Positions 38,281-50,500 of a stretch of 64,000 nucleotides of DNA are shown piece by piece. The position numbers and the translations under genes were made by a program. This DNA is from Eremophila alpestris peregrina (taxonomy: Eukaryota; Chordata; Aves; Passeriformes; Alaudidae). The stretch spans positions 15,078,049-15,142,048 of the forward strand of contig WMCF01000014.1 in assembly GCA_009792885.1 (NCBI GenBank), written 5' to 3'. Below the pieces are notes generated by a model. The model saw only the letters and a list, made by a program, of their open reading frames with translations. It searched no databases and had not been told where the DNA came from. Positions within the stretch are counted from its first letter, which is position 1. Every line of letters begins with the position of its first letter.

Positions 38281-40950
38281 AAACATAAACATTTACATAG
38301 GGTTTTTTCCTTCTTTTCACAGCAGGAATGACTTACTTAGCCTTTTAGTAATTTAAGATGGAAAAGACTGTACAGCTCATCATAGTCCATCCCCGTGCAG
38401 GAGTGAGAGATTAAACAGGTAGGCGACAGAGCTGGGATCTAAGTGCACTCACCTTTATTTCACTGTGCTCCAGGGGCAGGAGCTGGAACGTCTCTTCCTG
38501 AGTCTTCAAGTCATCTCTTCATCATCCAAACACCCCATTTGTCACAAAGCTTCATGTGTCTCCCAAGACCTTGATATAAGCAGAATTTTATTGTCAAAGC
38601 CATTTGAAGTTGAGGAGAAGCCATTTCTCACTTTTTTAATAAATAGAGATACTGTTTATATGAATAAAAGTGAAAAATACTTTCCCTGGATACTTTTGAA
38701 GCTTCCAAAAATAGTCCTAACTCTCAGCCAAAGTTACTGCTGCTGAGCTTCCCCAGGAGAGCATCAGTACATGGTACTGCTGTGTGAAATATTCTTGCTG
38801 CCAGTTAAATTGGTGAGAAATCACGTTTTGGTGGTTTTGTAATAAAACAGAGTATTTTGTGGCCTGGCCCCTAATTCTTGGCTTATTTCAAAAGAAACAA
38901 AAGCCTGCTTCCATAGCTACAAAAATAGGGAAGCATCTCTGTAAAAATTAGGCTGCAGTCTAGAACTGAGAAATTTCACAATTCTGTCCACAGCTGAGTA
39001 GTGATTCCATCTGCAAATAGAGAACCTTGTTCTGTTTGCAATAAAACACTGCACTGTTTGACAGGCATATTCTCCTCTTGATCAGGTTTGAGATGCGTAG
39101 GTGGGGGGGTTCTCACACAAGTTCCTCCTACTGCAGAAGCACTCTCTCACAGGACCTACTCCTGCAAGGTGCAGAGTGCTCTCAGTTCCCAATAGTCACA
39201 CAGAACTTCTTTTTTTAACATTTTTTGTTCTTTTGTATCAGAAAGAGCTAGGTTTTGGACTTGCTGCTGCATTCCTTACCTACTTGAATAATCCCAATGG
39301 GGCAACTAGATAAGGCAGTAAAGGCTGTGGTAATGTTTCTTTTACTTTTGACATAGTGGTAATTGTGAATAGGAAAGCCATTTGGACAAGTACTAAGGAC
39401 TAGGGGTTGCAGTCACTGAGTCCTGCTTACTAGTTTCTGCAACATAGAGGCTATTTACACACACTCTTTAAAGCTGGGTATGTATAATGTGGAAAAATAT
39501 TAAGTAGATCAATATAGCAAAGTAGAAGGGCATCTGCCAGGCACCAGTGTCACTGCCACCAATTTGTTTAGAATGACAGAACTTCTAATAGTAGATAGTC
39601 TTTGAAAAAATTATCTCTGTGTGGCTTTATTTTCAAATATTTTCAAATATTGCACTTATCCAGTCTCTCTAAAAAATAGAGCTTAATGAGTGCAAACTCT
39701 TGTGGGAATGCATAACTACTCATAGAGCAATAATTTAAAAAAAATTACTACATTCCACTGGTTTACATTTTGTCTTAAACATAGCAATGTGTGCTTCTGT
39801 GAATGGGTAAGAGGCACAAAAGCTATCAAATAACAGCACCTTCATGAAGCTCCAGAGCACTGCAAAGAACAACGGTGATTTCCCCGTAGAGAGAACGCAT
39901 GATTACTTTTTCACAGCTGTGATGAATCTCTTAGGGCAGAAACAGGAGCTGAATACTTCTTGAGCCTTCACAAAAGACATCCAGAGATGATGGCAGACAT
40001 CTCCTCCAAACCATTCAAAGAGCTTATGAAATAATTTCACAATTCAATTCTGCTTCATTACAAATAGGATTTTGTTACAGCTGCATCACCATAAGTCAGT
40101 CCCTGTGCGTGCTTTGGCACACAACTGCCACTGCACTGCACTTGTCACTTAAGAGAAGCCCCTTTCAGGGAGCAGAAGCCTCTATTATTGCTGTCAGTTC
40201 CTGCCTTGTACAATGGCCTGAGGATTGGTTCTAACTCTATTGCTATTTCATATTCAGGACTCTCCTCCAGTAATATGCATCAGCACATTTTCTATTAGCA
40301 CTGTGGATGGCAAAACCCACTCTTGTAGCCAGGGTCACTTACACAATTCATTTACTGCCAACATACAGATGCTTGAATGTTCAGTTGTTTCTAGCACCCA
40401 AGAGAAAACACTGTGCTATAACTGGACTTTACATTAACTAGCTTAGGTCCTATTTTTCCACAGGCCGGGTTTGGAACCAGCACTCAACGCCTGTCTCTTG
40501 TGTCCCATTGACGTGATACAGACATTTCTCTTTGAAGCACAGTAATTAGATTTGCTCTTTAGTACTTTGTAAGGTAAAACAGAGGTTCCACTTAGATGGG
40601 TATGTCAAGCCTGCAGGTCCAGCAGGCCCCCATCTCAGGTGCTAACTGCAAGTGCATTTTAATCTGTTTCAGGGTTATTGATAAGGTACACCCATACTAC
40701 CCTTTGGGATCAGCTCATAAAAGAGAAAAAGACAGTCCATCCCTTAGATTATCTTTTTCTAAATTCTTAAAATTAAAAAATAAAAAGAGCTCAAGCAGCA
40801 TGTCAGACAGTTTAGTGCAGCTGAAGACCCAAGATGACTTTGGCAAACACTGCCCTGCTGGCAGTCCTTGCTATCAAGCAGGGCTGCCTCCCAAATGCCT
40901 CCATTGATGGCTGTCTAGTAGTGTGCTTTGAGGAGAGAGCCTGAATCCAG
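38281..40950. other. Unique non-coding DNA, no feature recognised
   Basis: AT-rich. A tandem ATTTTCAAAT pair at 39629-39650 and short low-complexity bits. Frames up to 103 codons (40596-40907) show no domain. Nothing else recognised. Confidence 0.45.
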
Positions 40951-41172
40951 AGTTTTAAAGGTCAGCACCAATACCTTGAATCCTACTGGCAGCCAAGGCA
41001 GCTCAGAGAGCACTGGTGTGACATGCCACGAATTTAACATCTCATTAATATGTGGCTGCTGCATTCCTGACTTCCTTCAGGCTCTGAATGATCTCAAGCA
41101 ATAGCCAAAAGGAAGGCACATTACAGGAGGCTAATCTTGAGGTGACAAGACTGTGAACAATCATAGCAAGCT
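40951..41172 (+). repeat. Old interspersed repeat of about 220 bp
   Basis: Reads AGTTTTAAAGGTCAGCACCA, ATACCTTGAATCCTACTGGC, AGCCAAGGCAGCTCAGAGAG, CACTGGTGTGACATGCC, then TGGCTGCTGCATTCCTGAC, and later CACATTACAGGAGGCTAATC followed by TTGAGGTGACAAGACTGTGA. This order (TTTTAAAGGTCAGCACC.. / ..GCAGCCAGTGCAGCTC.. / ..GCTGCATTCTGGACT.. / ..GCAGTAGTCCAATCTGGAGGTGAC) is that of an old dispersed vertebrate repeat. I recognise the text but cannot securely name the family. Ancient, non-functional. Confidence 0.55.
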
Positions 41173-44100
41173 CCATTTAGAGGAATTTTTTATTATTCCA
41201 GGTAGATCAAAAATTGGGGAATGGAAATTAAAATGCTTATGCACCTTCTGAACTGGAGCACGTGTAAGCTACAGCTGCTAAACACATTGAAGTGATTTGA
41301 TGTTAGGTATTCTGGGGATGGAATGAGTAGCATTTCATTTTTCTACAGCTACTAGGAGTTTGCTCTGACTGCCTGTATGTACCTTCACACCACCCAAGGG
41401 ATTCTGATTTCTGCCCTGGACTGGTAGTGAATGTTCTGTTTTATCTCTCCTGTTTGCAAGATGGATGCAGAGAGATTTGGTTGGGTCTCAATTGCAGATT
41501 GCTGGTATTGTTCCAGCCAGTTAGAACAGACACCCAGAAAACAATATTTTATGCTAACAGACATGTATGTTGCCCACAGCAGTAGATAAGTTGTGTATAG
41601 AAAGAGGCACCTTAGGTGACACGCAGCTTTTTTGAAATATAATGTCCCACTAATGCTGGGTCAATTCACATATTCATCAAAGGCCCCGATCGTTACAAGA
41701 TAAATGAGGATTTAAATTCTAGGAAGTAATTTGCTGTGTTGCATGAAAATTAATGAAAATCTTGCTGCTCCAATAGTGGTAGACAGAATGGTGGAAAAAA
41801 TATTTAGGTCTGGAACTAATTAATAAACCAAGGAGTTTAAATGCATTGGATAGAACTGAGCCAGAGATTAATTTGGTCCACATTGCACATACTTTGTGTA
41901 ACAAAGGATATTAAGCTCCCTTATAATGCAGTGCTGTAGGATTCCTACACATTCAATACTAGCTGCACCAGTTTCCACTTACTCAAAACTAAGACTTTGA
42001 CAGAGACAGTAGCAGAGTTATGGTGTGTCACTTTTCCTTTGTATTGAATTTTTGCCTGTGGTTTTATTTTCCTCTATAACATAACACTTTATGGCTACAA
42101 TCTCCTATCCTTCCTAACAATGAGCAGTATCTTTCCTTATTGCTTTCAATAGATAATTGCACACAGGTGCTGCTTCAAGACTGTACAGGTGACAGAATCC
42201 AGTCCTTCTATAGGAACTCCAGTTGATCTTTACTTAAATGTTGGTAAAAACATTTGAAAAATGCCAAAAACTGTTACTAAGGCTCTCTGTCCTTTTAGAG
42301 GTAAGCCTGTAAGAAAGAAGCATGCTTGTTTGCTCTGGAGACCTGCCCCCCAGTGGCAACACATCCTAGTCAGGCTGGAAGAGGAGGAGAGCAACAGAGG
42401 CAGAGGCAAATGTCAGATTTCATAGAAGCAAAAGATTATGCCCCAATTAAGTGGCAGCAATGCAGTTGTTGCATGGCACTAGGTAAAATTCTTTAGTTAG
42501 GATTGTACTCACAAATCATGGATCAAGGCACACTGGGAAATTATTTGTAGCATATTTTGACCTGAATAAGTCTCCTCTAGACTTCCATGCATGTTTTTCA
42601 GCCCTAAACACAGACTAGAAATCATTCCTGGTAGGCAGTTTGAAAGTGGACAGCCTGTTTTGACTGAAGTATTTCACCATCATATGGACATAAAATATGT
42701 TGCATCAGTCATGTTGGTGTCAGGGAATTGGAAATAGCCCATTTAATTATCATTTTATATTAATATAGAGTTATTGTATACTAATTATTCTCTGTCTGTA
42801 CTAATAGGATGATTAGTACAGACATATCCTCAGAGACCTGTCTGCCTCACTTCATTCATTCTGTAATACAAGGATAATAATATTTGTCTCCCCCACTGCT
42901 TAACAAGGATGCTGTAAAAAATTATGTTCTATAAATGGTAAAGCTTTGAGGATTTGGGGAAAGGACAAGGGGATGCACATTAAATAGCACTTATATTTTT
43001 AATCTAATTTTGTCATTCCTTCTAAGCATGCTAGCAGCTGCTTTTTCCTACCTAGTACCCAGTAATTTATGTTTTCTGATGTGGGGTGAAGGGGAAGAGT
43101 CCTGGTTAAACTGATTACGTTGTCTAAGTGAGAAGTAATTCATTTAAGAACTAGTCTTTTTACTCTGCTGGACAGCTGCTACAGAATTGACTGTCTTCAA
43201 AGGAAGGACGTGGTGTACCATTTGCCTTTAGGAAGGATTTAACACATAGGCCATGGGCAGAGGGAAAGGCAAACACATTATATATATATGCTGTTGTATA
43301 TACAGTAAGACCTGCTCATATAAAGGTCACATAAAAACTACCAGCTATAGAAAGTAACAAGTTGGCTATCAACTGTCCCTAGGGTCAACATTCTCCAAGA
43401 CCTAATGCAATCAAGTTGGCAGGATATGAAACGTATGTTGTTGCTCCCACATGTCTCATGCAAACTTCAGGAAATTGCAGTCATGTTTCTTACACCAACA
43501 CTTGCAAATGAGATTCACTTTTTCAGCACAAAGACACTCAGAAAGACATATTAAAGAACTGCTATCCTCATCCACTCTGAAATTTCACTATATTAAGCAC
43601 TGTCTGGAACAATGAAACCGAGTATATTGGAAAAACACCAGGAAGACGAAGAAGAGGACAGATCAATTTGTTTGCTGATGTTGAGAAAAATAGGAGAGAG
43701 GCAGCAGGTCAATCTGTGCAGACAGGCCCAGGAGAAAAGCCCTGGTGTTGCCCTGTGTCGGAGGACAAGGCTTCTCCAGGAAAAAAGAAGGCAGGAGGAG
43801 CAAAAACAGGAGCGTGACCTGAGCCCATTCTGTGTGTAGATGCTGGGGGGAAGAAATATGAGATGTAACCATTCTAAACAGGCAACTACATTTCCTAGCA
43901 TTGTTGTAGTGCTTAAATGTGCTGTGGGCTTTGCTTTCTTTTTTTGTTTTTTCTTTACAAGATTTCTTATCTAGCTCTACTACGACTTAAAGGAAGAGCG
44001 AGTTAAACATTTCCCCTTCCCAGACTCCACAGATACCTCAGAGGAAGAGCACCTTGTGCAGAGGAGATTATGTGGAGTAGAAGAGTCAGGCAATCTGTTG

Positions 44101-46332
44101 TGTGTCTCTTCGTTCATCACTTCAGGAAATTAATGATTTCATTTATTCCACAATCACAGTTTAACAAATCCCCCTAATGCTGATGCTGCCTTTCTTATGT
44201 TTTTATTTTATTCTTTTAATCTAACCTCTTCAGGTAACTTTGATAATCCAGAGGGTGATTTATGTCACTGGAAAGCACTGTCTGGAAATTATTAGTGGTA
44301 TGCTCTTGTTCAGCCCTGGTGGTTTTCTCTTTTGCACTGAAGCAGACACAGAATCCTCATATTGCCAGCGATGATATACTCAGATAAGGAGCAGTAACAA
44401 ACCAGCGAAGCTGAGAGGAGAGATTAACTTTGTTAGTGATGCACATCCAGTTCCACTGCATGGAGGAGGGGTCTTTGCCATGTGAATTTAGCTTAGCACA
44501 TGGTTAGCATACAGTTAGCATATACCCCACTGAAATCACTCTCCCAGACCAAGGGCTACTTATACATGGGAGGATTTCAAGTCTGGAACTATAATGTTTA
44601 AGGTTGTGATGGCACAGAGGCAGCAGCTGAGTGCTCCCTCCTCCTCTGCAGATGCCTGTAGTCATAAAATGCCACAAAGTCCCACCAGTTTGAACACTCA
44701 TGTTCAGCTTCAGTGACAAGGTCCAACACAGAGTATAGGTGAAAACTGTGATTTAGAGGCCACACGAGATGAGGATACTTGTTCATTTACCCTTCAAAAA
44801 TGTATTAACTGTAAAATGTTTGTGACCCTAGAAATGCTTTAGGAGATTGACTTGTCATGGAGACACTGCCTAATGCACATGAGGTAACCTGTGCCTCTTG
44901 TTGCTGCCATATGTGGATAGCTCAGCTCATGCCCCTGTCCTAATGGAGCATGTGAGGTGGGACAGCCAGGCTCAGAAACTTTGTGTTCTGTGGCTGAGGT
45001 TTTGGGGTATGGGGGGTTTAGGGATGCTAATTTAGAAAAAAAAAAAATCTTACTGATCGAAATACTAAGTTTCCAGTCTTGGGCAAGCACCTGAAGAATA
45101 AGCTGAAAAAGCTGGTTTATAATTGTCATTTACTGAGCCAAAGCTTTGAAACAAAGTGACAGTGCTGGGTGTTCAGCCAACTGCTAACTACAGCCATGCT
45201 GAAAAGAGGCTGAACCACAAGAGGCACACTTAATTTGCACACTGAAGGAGGCCACTGAGAATGGACTGGGTAAAACTCGAGGAAAAAAAACCCAAAACAT
45301 TATTATTTAATTTCACAGCTTCATGGTAAAAGACGCCTAAAAAGTCACTGCTGAAAGTCAGCTTTGCCTGGTGATTTTTCTCTTGTTGAACTGAGGGTGA
45401 TGTAGCACAGGGCCTGAGTGACAGGAAGAGGAAGGTTTGGAAGGTGACTCACTAGCTTTTTCACTAGCAGAGCCGAGTACTTGATAATTCTGAGGAACAT
45501 GAAATTAATACCTAGACAGCCTTGTAGCTGCCTTTTAATAAAAAGTAAGAGTATTTCCTCTGGTGGCATAACACATTATATTTGAACTAGCTGTCCTATA
45601 GAGACTGTGCATTTTTCCCCAACATTGGAAGGACGCTGAATAGTCATCACATAGCAATACGTGTTCTGAGCTTTTGTGCTTCCTGCTCATAACAGACATC
45701 AAAAGGAACAATCAGAGCTAATTACAAGTTAGTAAAGGGATTCCTGCCTTAAGGCCTCTGAGTGCTTGGCTCAAATATAATTAAAAACAAGAGTTTAAAG
45801 GAAAAAAACCAGCCTGTCCAGTAAGCAGAACAATCATAAATTTATCCTGTCTCTCTAAGTAGATAGAACCTTTCCAGAGTATCTGAATATTCTTAAAGTA
45901 AGCACCTAGCAACCCTATACGCATCTAAATATGCTTGACCACTAGCTCCAAGAAGTTCATATATCAAAAGAAAGGAGTCTGGGCTGCTTGCACATGTATG
46001 TGGAAAATTTTCATGTGTGTGTGGAAACAGTTAAAAATCACTGAAAGTCAACACCCATCTTCTCAGGGTAACACCATGCCAATGTTGACTCTTCTTTCAA
46101 CTCATCTGATCTTAGTCACCAGAGTAACAGGTAGATCAACAGGCAACACAGATTTGCCTGATATTTTTTCAGTTTTGCATGCTGCAATGGTTCTGTGTTT
46201 GCTGTCAGCCCTATCAGAGGCAACTAGTGAGCACAACTTTCCAAGCACTGTGGCACTGCTGATTCACAGCAAGAGTGCTGCATGCTGTCCTCCTGCCATG
46301 CTAGACAGCCCCATGTGCGGGGCGCTACAGAA
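41173..46332. other. Unique DNA, one charged short frame noted
   Basis: AT-rich with a short TATATATATA at 43280-43290 and a poly-A run at 45037-45049. A plus-strand frame at 43612-43839 (75 codons) encodes an unusually charged peptide rich in E, Q, K and R. It has no recognisable domain, no partner frames and no convincing promoter, so it is not called as a gene. The 157-codon frame at 45935-46408 runs into the following CR1 copy and is not credible. Confidence 0.45.
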
Positions 46333-46533
46333 GTCTGTTGGTTTCCTGGAGAAGTTGTGGATGCCCCATCCCTGGAAGTGTTCAAGGCTGGGCTGGATGG
46401 GGCCCTGAGAAACCTAATCTAGTCAGTGGCATCCCTGATTATGGCAGGGGGTTGGAACTAAATTATGTTTGAGGACCCTTCCAACCCAAAGCATTCTATG
46501 ATTCTATGATTCCGTGATTTCATGATTCTATGA
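46333..46533 (+). mobile_element. CR1 LINE 3'-end fragment, about 200 bp
   Basis: AAGTTGTGGATGCCCCATCC and CTGGAAGTGTTCAAGGCTGG, then GGCAGGGGGTTGGAACTAAA and CCCTTCCAACCCAAAGC, are the CR1 3' end. It finishes in about five octamers (ATTCTATG, ATTCTATG, ATTCCGTG, ATTTCATG, ATTCTATG). The clear tail and text make this the best-preserved CR1 terminus in the window. Confidence 0.95.
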
Positions 46534-47064
46534 TTTACAGTAAGGCTACATGTGAACCCCTGTAATGAGATGTGAAGGCCATATATTTCGATGTTTTCAA
46601 GCTGAAAGAAGTCACTTCTGACCATACATTAAATTTGTTCCCATTCAATTGGTTGATAGGGGAAGGAAGACAAAGACAACTCTTTGAAACCCTGGAAACC
46701 CCGCTGCCTCAAACCAGTTGCAACAGGATGGCTGCCATCATACAGGTGACAGCCTTTAGAAATATTTTAGCTATTCCTCAGATTCTTCTGATTGACTTCA
46801 ACTGCTTGATGCCCACTGCTAGGTGCCAAGCAAGTGGCAGAACACTACAGAGAGGAGCTGATCCTGCTCAGCCTGGCTAATTGATGCAATCAGGTCGTCA
46901 ATATCTCATAGTCATCAAAAGCTATGTAATAGATATGGTATTATCTCTTTTGAAAGTTGGGTGTCAAAGCTATTCCAGTAATTATTTTTTCTCTGCTAGA
47001 CTGTGATCTGGTAACAAAGAAGCCCACAAGACACACTCTCTTTTGTTCACACATCTGTGGGAAT
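46534..47064. other. Unique spacer between two CR1 copies
   Basis: About 530 bp of unique sequence. A 102-codon plus-strand frame (46572-46880) has no domain. Nothing else seen. Confidence 0.5.
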
Positions 47065-47533
47065 TCATGGAATCGTGGAATGGTTTAGGCTTGAAAAGAC
47101 CTTTAAGACCACCTAGTCCAAATATTTACTCAGCACTGCCAGGTACCCCACTAAACCATGTCCCTAAGCATGACACTGCACATTTTTTCAAGTTCCAGGG
47201 ACAGCGATTCCACCACTTGCCTGGGAAGCCTGTTCCAATGCTTGACAAACTATTCTGGGAAGAAATTTTTCCTCATATCCAATCTAAACCTCCACTGGCA
47301 CAATTTGAGGTAATTTCCTTTTGTCCTATTGCTTGTCATTTGGAGAAGAGATCAATCCCCACCTGGCTGCAGCCTCCTTTCATGTAATTGTAGAGAGCAG
47401 TAAGGTTCCTCCTGAGCCTCCTTTTCTCCAGGTTAAACAACCCTAGCTCCCTCAGCCACTCCTTATCAGACTTGTGCTCCAGGCTCTTCCCTATCTCCAT
47501 TATTCTTCCCTGGACATGCTCCAATACCATATA
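47065..47533 (-). mobile_element. CR1 LINE fragment, reverse orientation, about 470 bp
   Basis: The plus strand starts TCATGGAATCGTGGAATGG (tail, reverse complement), then TTGAAAAGACCTTTAAGACC, TTGCCTGGGAAGCCTGTTCC, AAACCTCCACTGGCACAATT and TGTCCTATTGCTTGTCATT. It runs on to CCTCCTTTTCTCCAGGTTAAA and ATTCTTCCCTGGACATGCTCC. Subfamily wording differs from the copies at 4737 and 46333. The 114-codon plus-strand frame here is antisense LINE sequence. Confidence 0.93.
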
Positions 47534-50500
47534 TGCCTTCTGCCTCCTGAATGAAAAAGTAATCCAGAGTTACCACCTGTGAACCTGGTTGTGATTTGTA
47601 CAGTAAAAAGTGGCATTGTTCAGATCATCTGACTTCCTGTCTTATCTGGAGGAAACATGGCTTGAAGGCATTCATCCACCCACTGGAAGATTTATTTCAA
47701 GTCACAAAATGAGCACTAGAGATTTTGTAAAGATGTGTAATTGTGATCTTTAATGAGTGTGTCTGCTCTTTCAGAGCCTTTGTCTACTATCGCCAACATC
47801 TTGAGGTCCTTCCCAATATTATGGAGGGTTTGGTGCAGTACTGTGAATGCATTTGGTAGGAAAAAAATCTTTATTCTGTTTCTTCTAAAGTTCTTTACAA
47901 GGGTCTGCCAGAAATTCTTGAGAATAATACATGGTGATACAGAAAGATTGTCAAATATTGTTATCTATGTTGTACCTACCTGTACTGGGCACGCACTAAA
48001 TCTAAGTCTTCAGAGCTGTCAGCTTTAATCATTAGAATATTATTTATAGAAAACTGATGTACAAGGAGAAAACATTTGAAAGAAAGGCCTATGTTTCTTG
48101 AAGGTAATCAGTGAATTTGCTGGTGTTATTGTATGTGCATATGTTCATTTCCTGTGATAACTGTGCACGTTAAACAATTCAAAGTTACACACCTAAATGT
48201 TCATCTGCATGGCTGATCTCCATGCCTAATTAATACACTTTCAGACCTAATTTTTCTGCATATAAAAATGGTTCCTTCAGAATGTACCTTCCCTAACCAC
48301 TTTAGATACCTTCACAGACAACTCATGGCATAGATGTCATTTTTGTTATTCTTCATAGAACTTAAACAGTAGTCATGATGATAAGGGGTTTCTATGGCTG
48401 GTGTGCTTATTAGATCTTCCCTTTTTAAATTAAAAAATCTTAATAAAAATTGTGTTTAAAAACCACCAGGGACTTTCCTTGTATGAGTATTGTAGCTTTT
48501 CTTACAAAGATGTTTCAGCAACCACATAAAAAACTATTTAGGGAAAAAAAGGAAACAGCACGTTCAAAGCAAGATTAAAATAAGAGCGTGATTGATCTGA
48601 ACTTCTCTCTTTTTTTTTTTTTTTTTTTAATTCAAAGTTTGTTCTTCCCATATTGTTCAGGAAAATGTGCCCATGTGCAAAAGTATATGATGCCTAATTG
48701 GTTCTGAAAGTAGAGTTCACATGTAAATATGTGGTGTGAGAAGACAATGACAAATCTCCCCCATTACTCATCAGGACAGAGCTCTTGCTGATTGTCAGTG
48801 CAGTTTCCTGAGCTATCACAATTCTGTTGCTCGAAGCTGTATTTCCAGAGTACATGTATCTGTTTCAGTACTTAATTTAGTACAGAATATTTAGAGCTAG
48901 CAGCTGAGTTAAGTCTGAGAATGCATTTTCTCCTCCTGGCATTTAGGCTAGACCAGAAGAGTGGGGGGAGGAAAGCATAAAAAAGAAACCTTAACCTTTT
49001 AATATTTAATTCTGTGTTTTAAAAGCAAAACTAGGGAAACACAGTTAACAGAAATAACCAGGGGAATATAACATTTAAAACTAACTAAAGAAAGTGGATT
49101 TAATAATATCTTTCAAAGACACTGTAAAGTCAACAGAGTTGAATATCTATCTCAATATTGCTTTTTTTAAAAAATATTTTTAATAGGCTTTCTTATGGCT
49201 CAGTCCCTCTCATTTTTCCCCAAATTCACCATATGGGGAAGAGTCAGGGCAGTAGAGTGCTGACAGATAAAGATTAAACCCAAAAAGTATTAAGATCTAC
49301 TCAATCAAAAAATTGCGTTTGATCCAAACTCTTGTCTGTCTAAAGATAGTTCTTGCATCCAAACACTTTCTCCCAAATCTCTCCTTAGTGGCATAACTTG
49401 GGGATGATATAGCTACCAAGAGGTTGGTTTCTTTCCATCTTTACTTCTGCAAATGTTCCATTTCATGAAAAGTATTAACTACCACTGGTCTAGAAATTGA
49501 AGTAGAGGGAAAATAGCAGGGAGAGAGAAGACACCTTGGCTCTCTGGCCCACTAGTCAGGAAACAGAGCAAATCTCAGAGTTCAAAGACCTTCTCAAATG
49601 CATATTTAATTATTGATATTAAGTGGAACACCCCTCAGAAGAGAGGATGAGAGATTCTTCCCATATTAGCCAGTAGACTGGTCACTCAGGCAGTCACCTA
49701 GAATATAAGAGACTAAGTATAAGTCCTAAGTTAGGGATAAATTAGAAAAACCTAGGTTAGAAGGTACCCTTGAGAAGTTCATCTGTTGGCTTATATTAAG
49801 ATGGATCTCTGTGTTTTCCTAAACTCTTGTTAACTAGGAAAATGTTACTTAGACAAATTGTGCAGTTCTAGAAATCAACTTTTTAAGACACATATTTTAT
49901 TAAATATATGCAACCCTAAAAATGTTTAAATAAATAGAAATTCTCTACTATGAAAAATATAAAAGTTCAATGGGTCAGACAATGTTCCTGCAACTGACAC
50001 CTAATTTATGCTGTTCTGGGTATTCCCCTGGCATGAGGAAGTAACTGTCATCTTGCCACTAAGGATGTATTCATCATACTCACTGACCACAAGGAATGAG
50101 TGCAAGATACTGCTTGGGTACCTATATGAGGAATCCTTATCTGGAACTACAGCTTGAGATAGATATATGCATATCTATATAGATATAAATATCCATATAG
50201 ATATATACATCCTCTAAGAATTAGAAGCTCGCCGAAGTACTTCCATGACATCATACTTAGCATATGCAGTAGGTGTAGATATTAATTCAGCCTACTACAT
50301 GCAGATTTGAACCTGTGAATATTTATCCAGAAGGTCTGCTCACTGGTTAATTGTGTCCTGCCAAATGCTGTTAAAACATTTTCTACAATGTATGTAAAGC
50401 ACAAAAGTGGGGGATGTAATGAAGTTTTGTTTAGATCCCAATACTGAAACAAATGACAGGTACAGAAGCCTCCTACCTTTCTCCTCAATGTGTTTGAAAT

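Noticed and set aside
45935..46408. 157-codon plus-strand frame
   Set aside because: Its end reads into the CR1 copy that starts at 46333, so the frame is an accident of transposon insertion.
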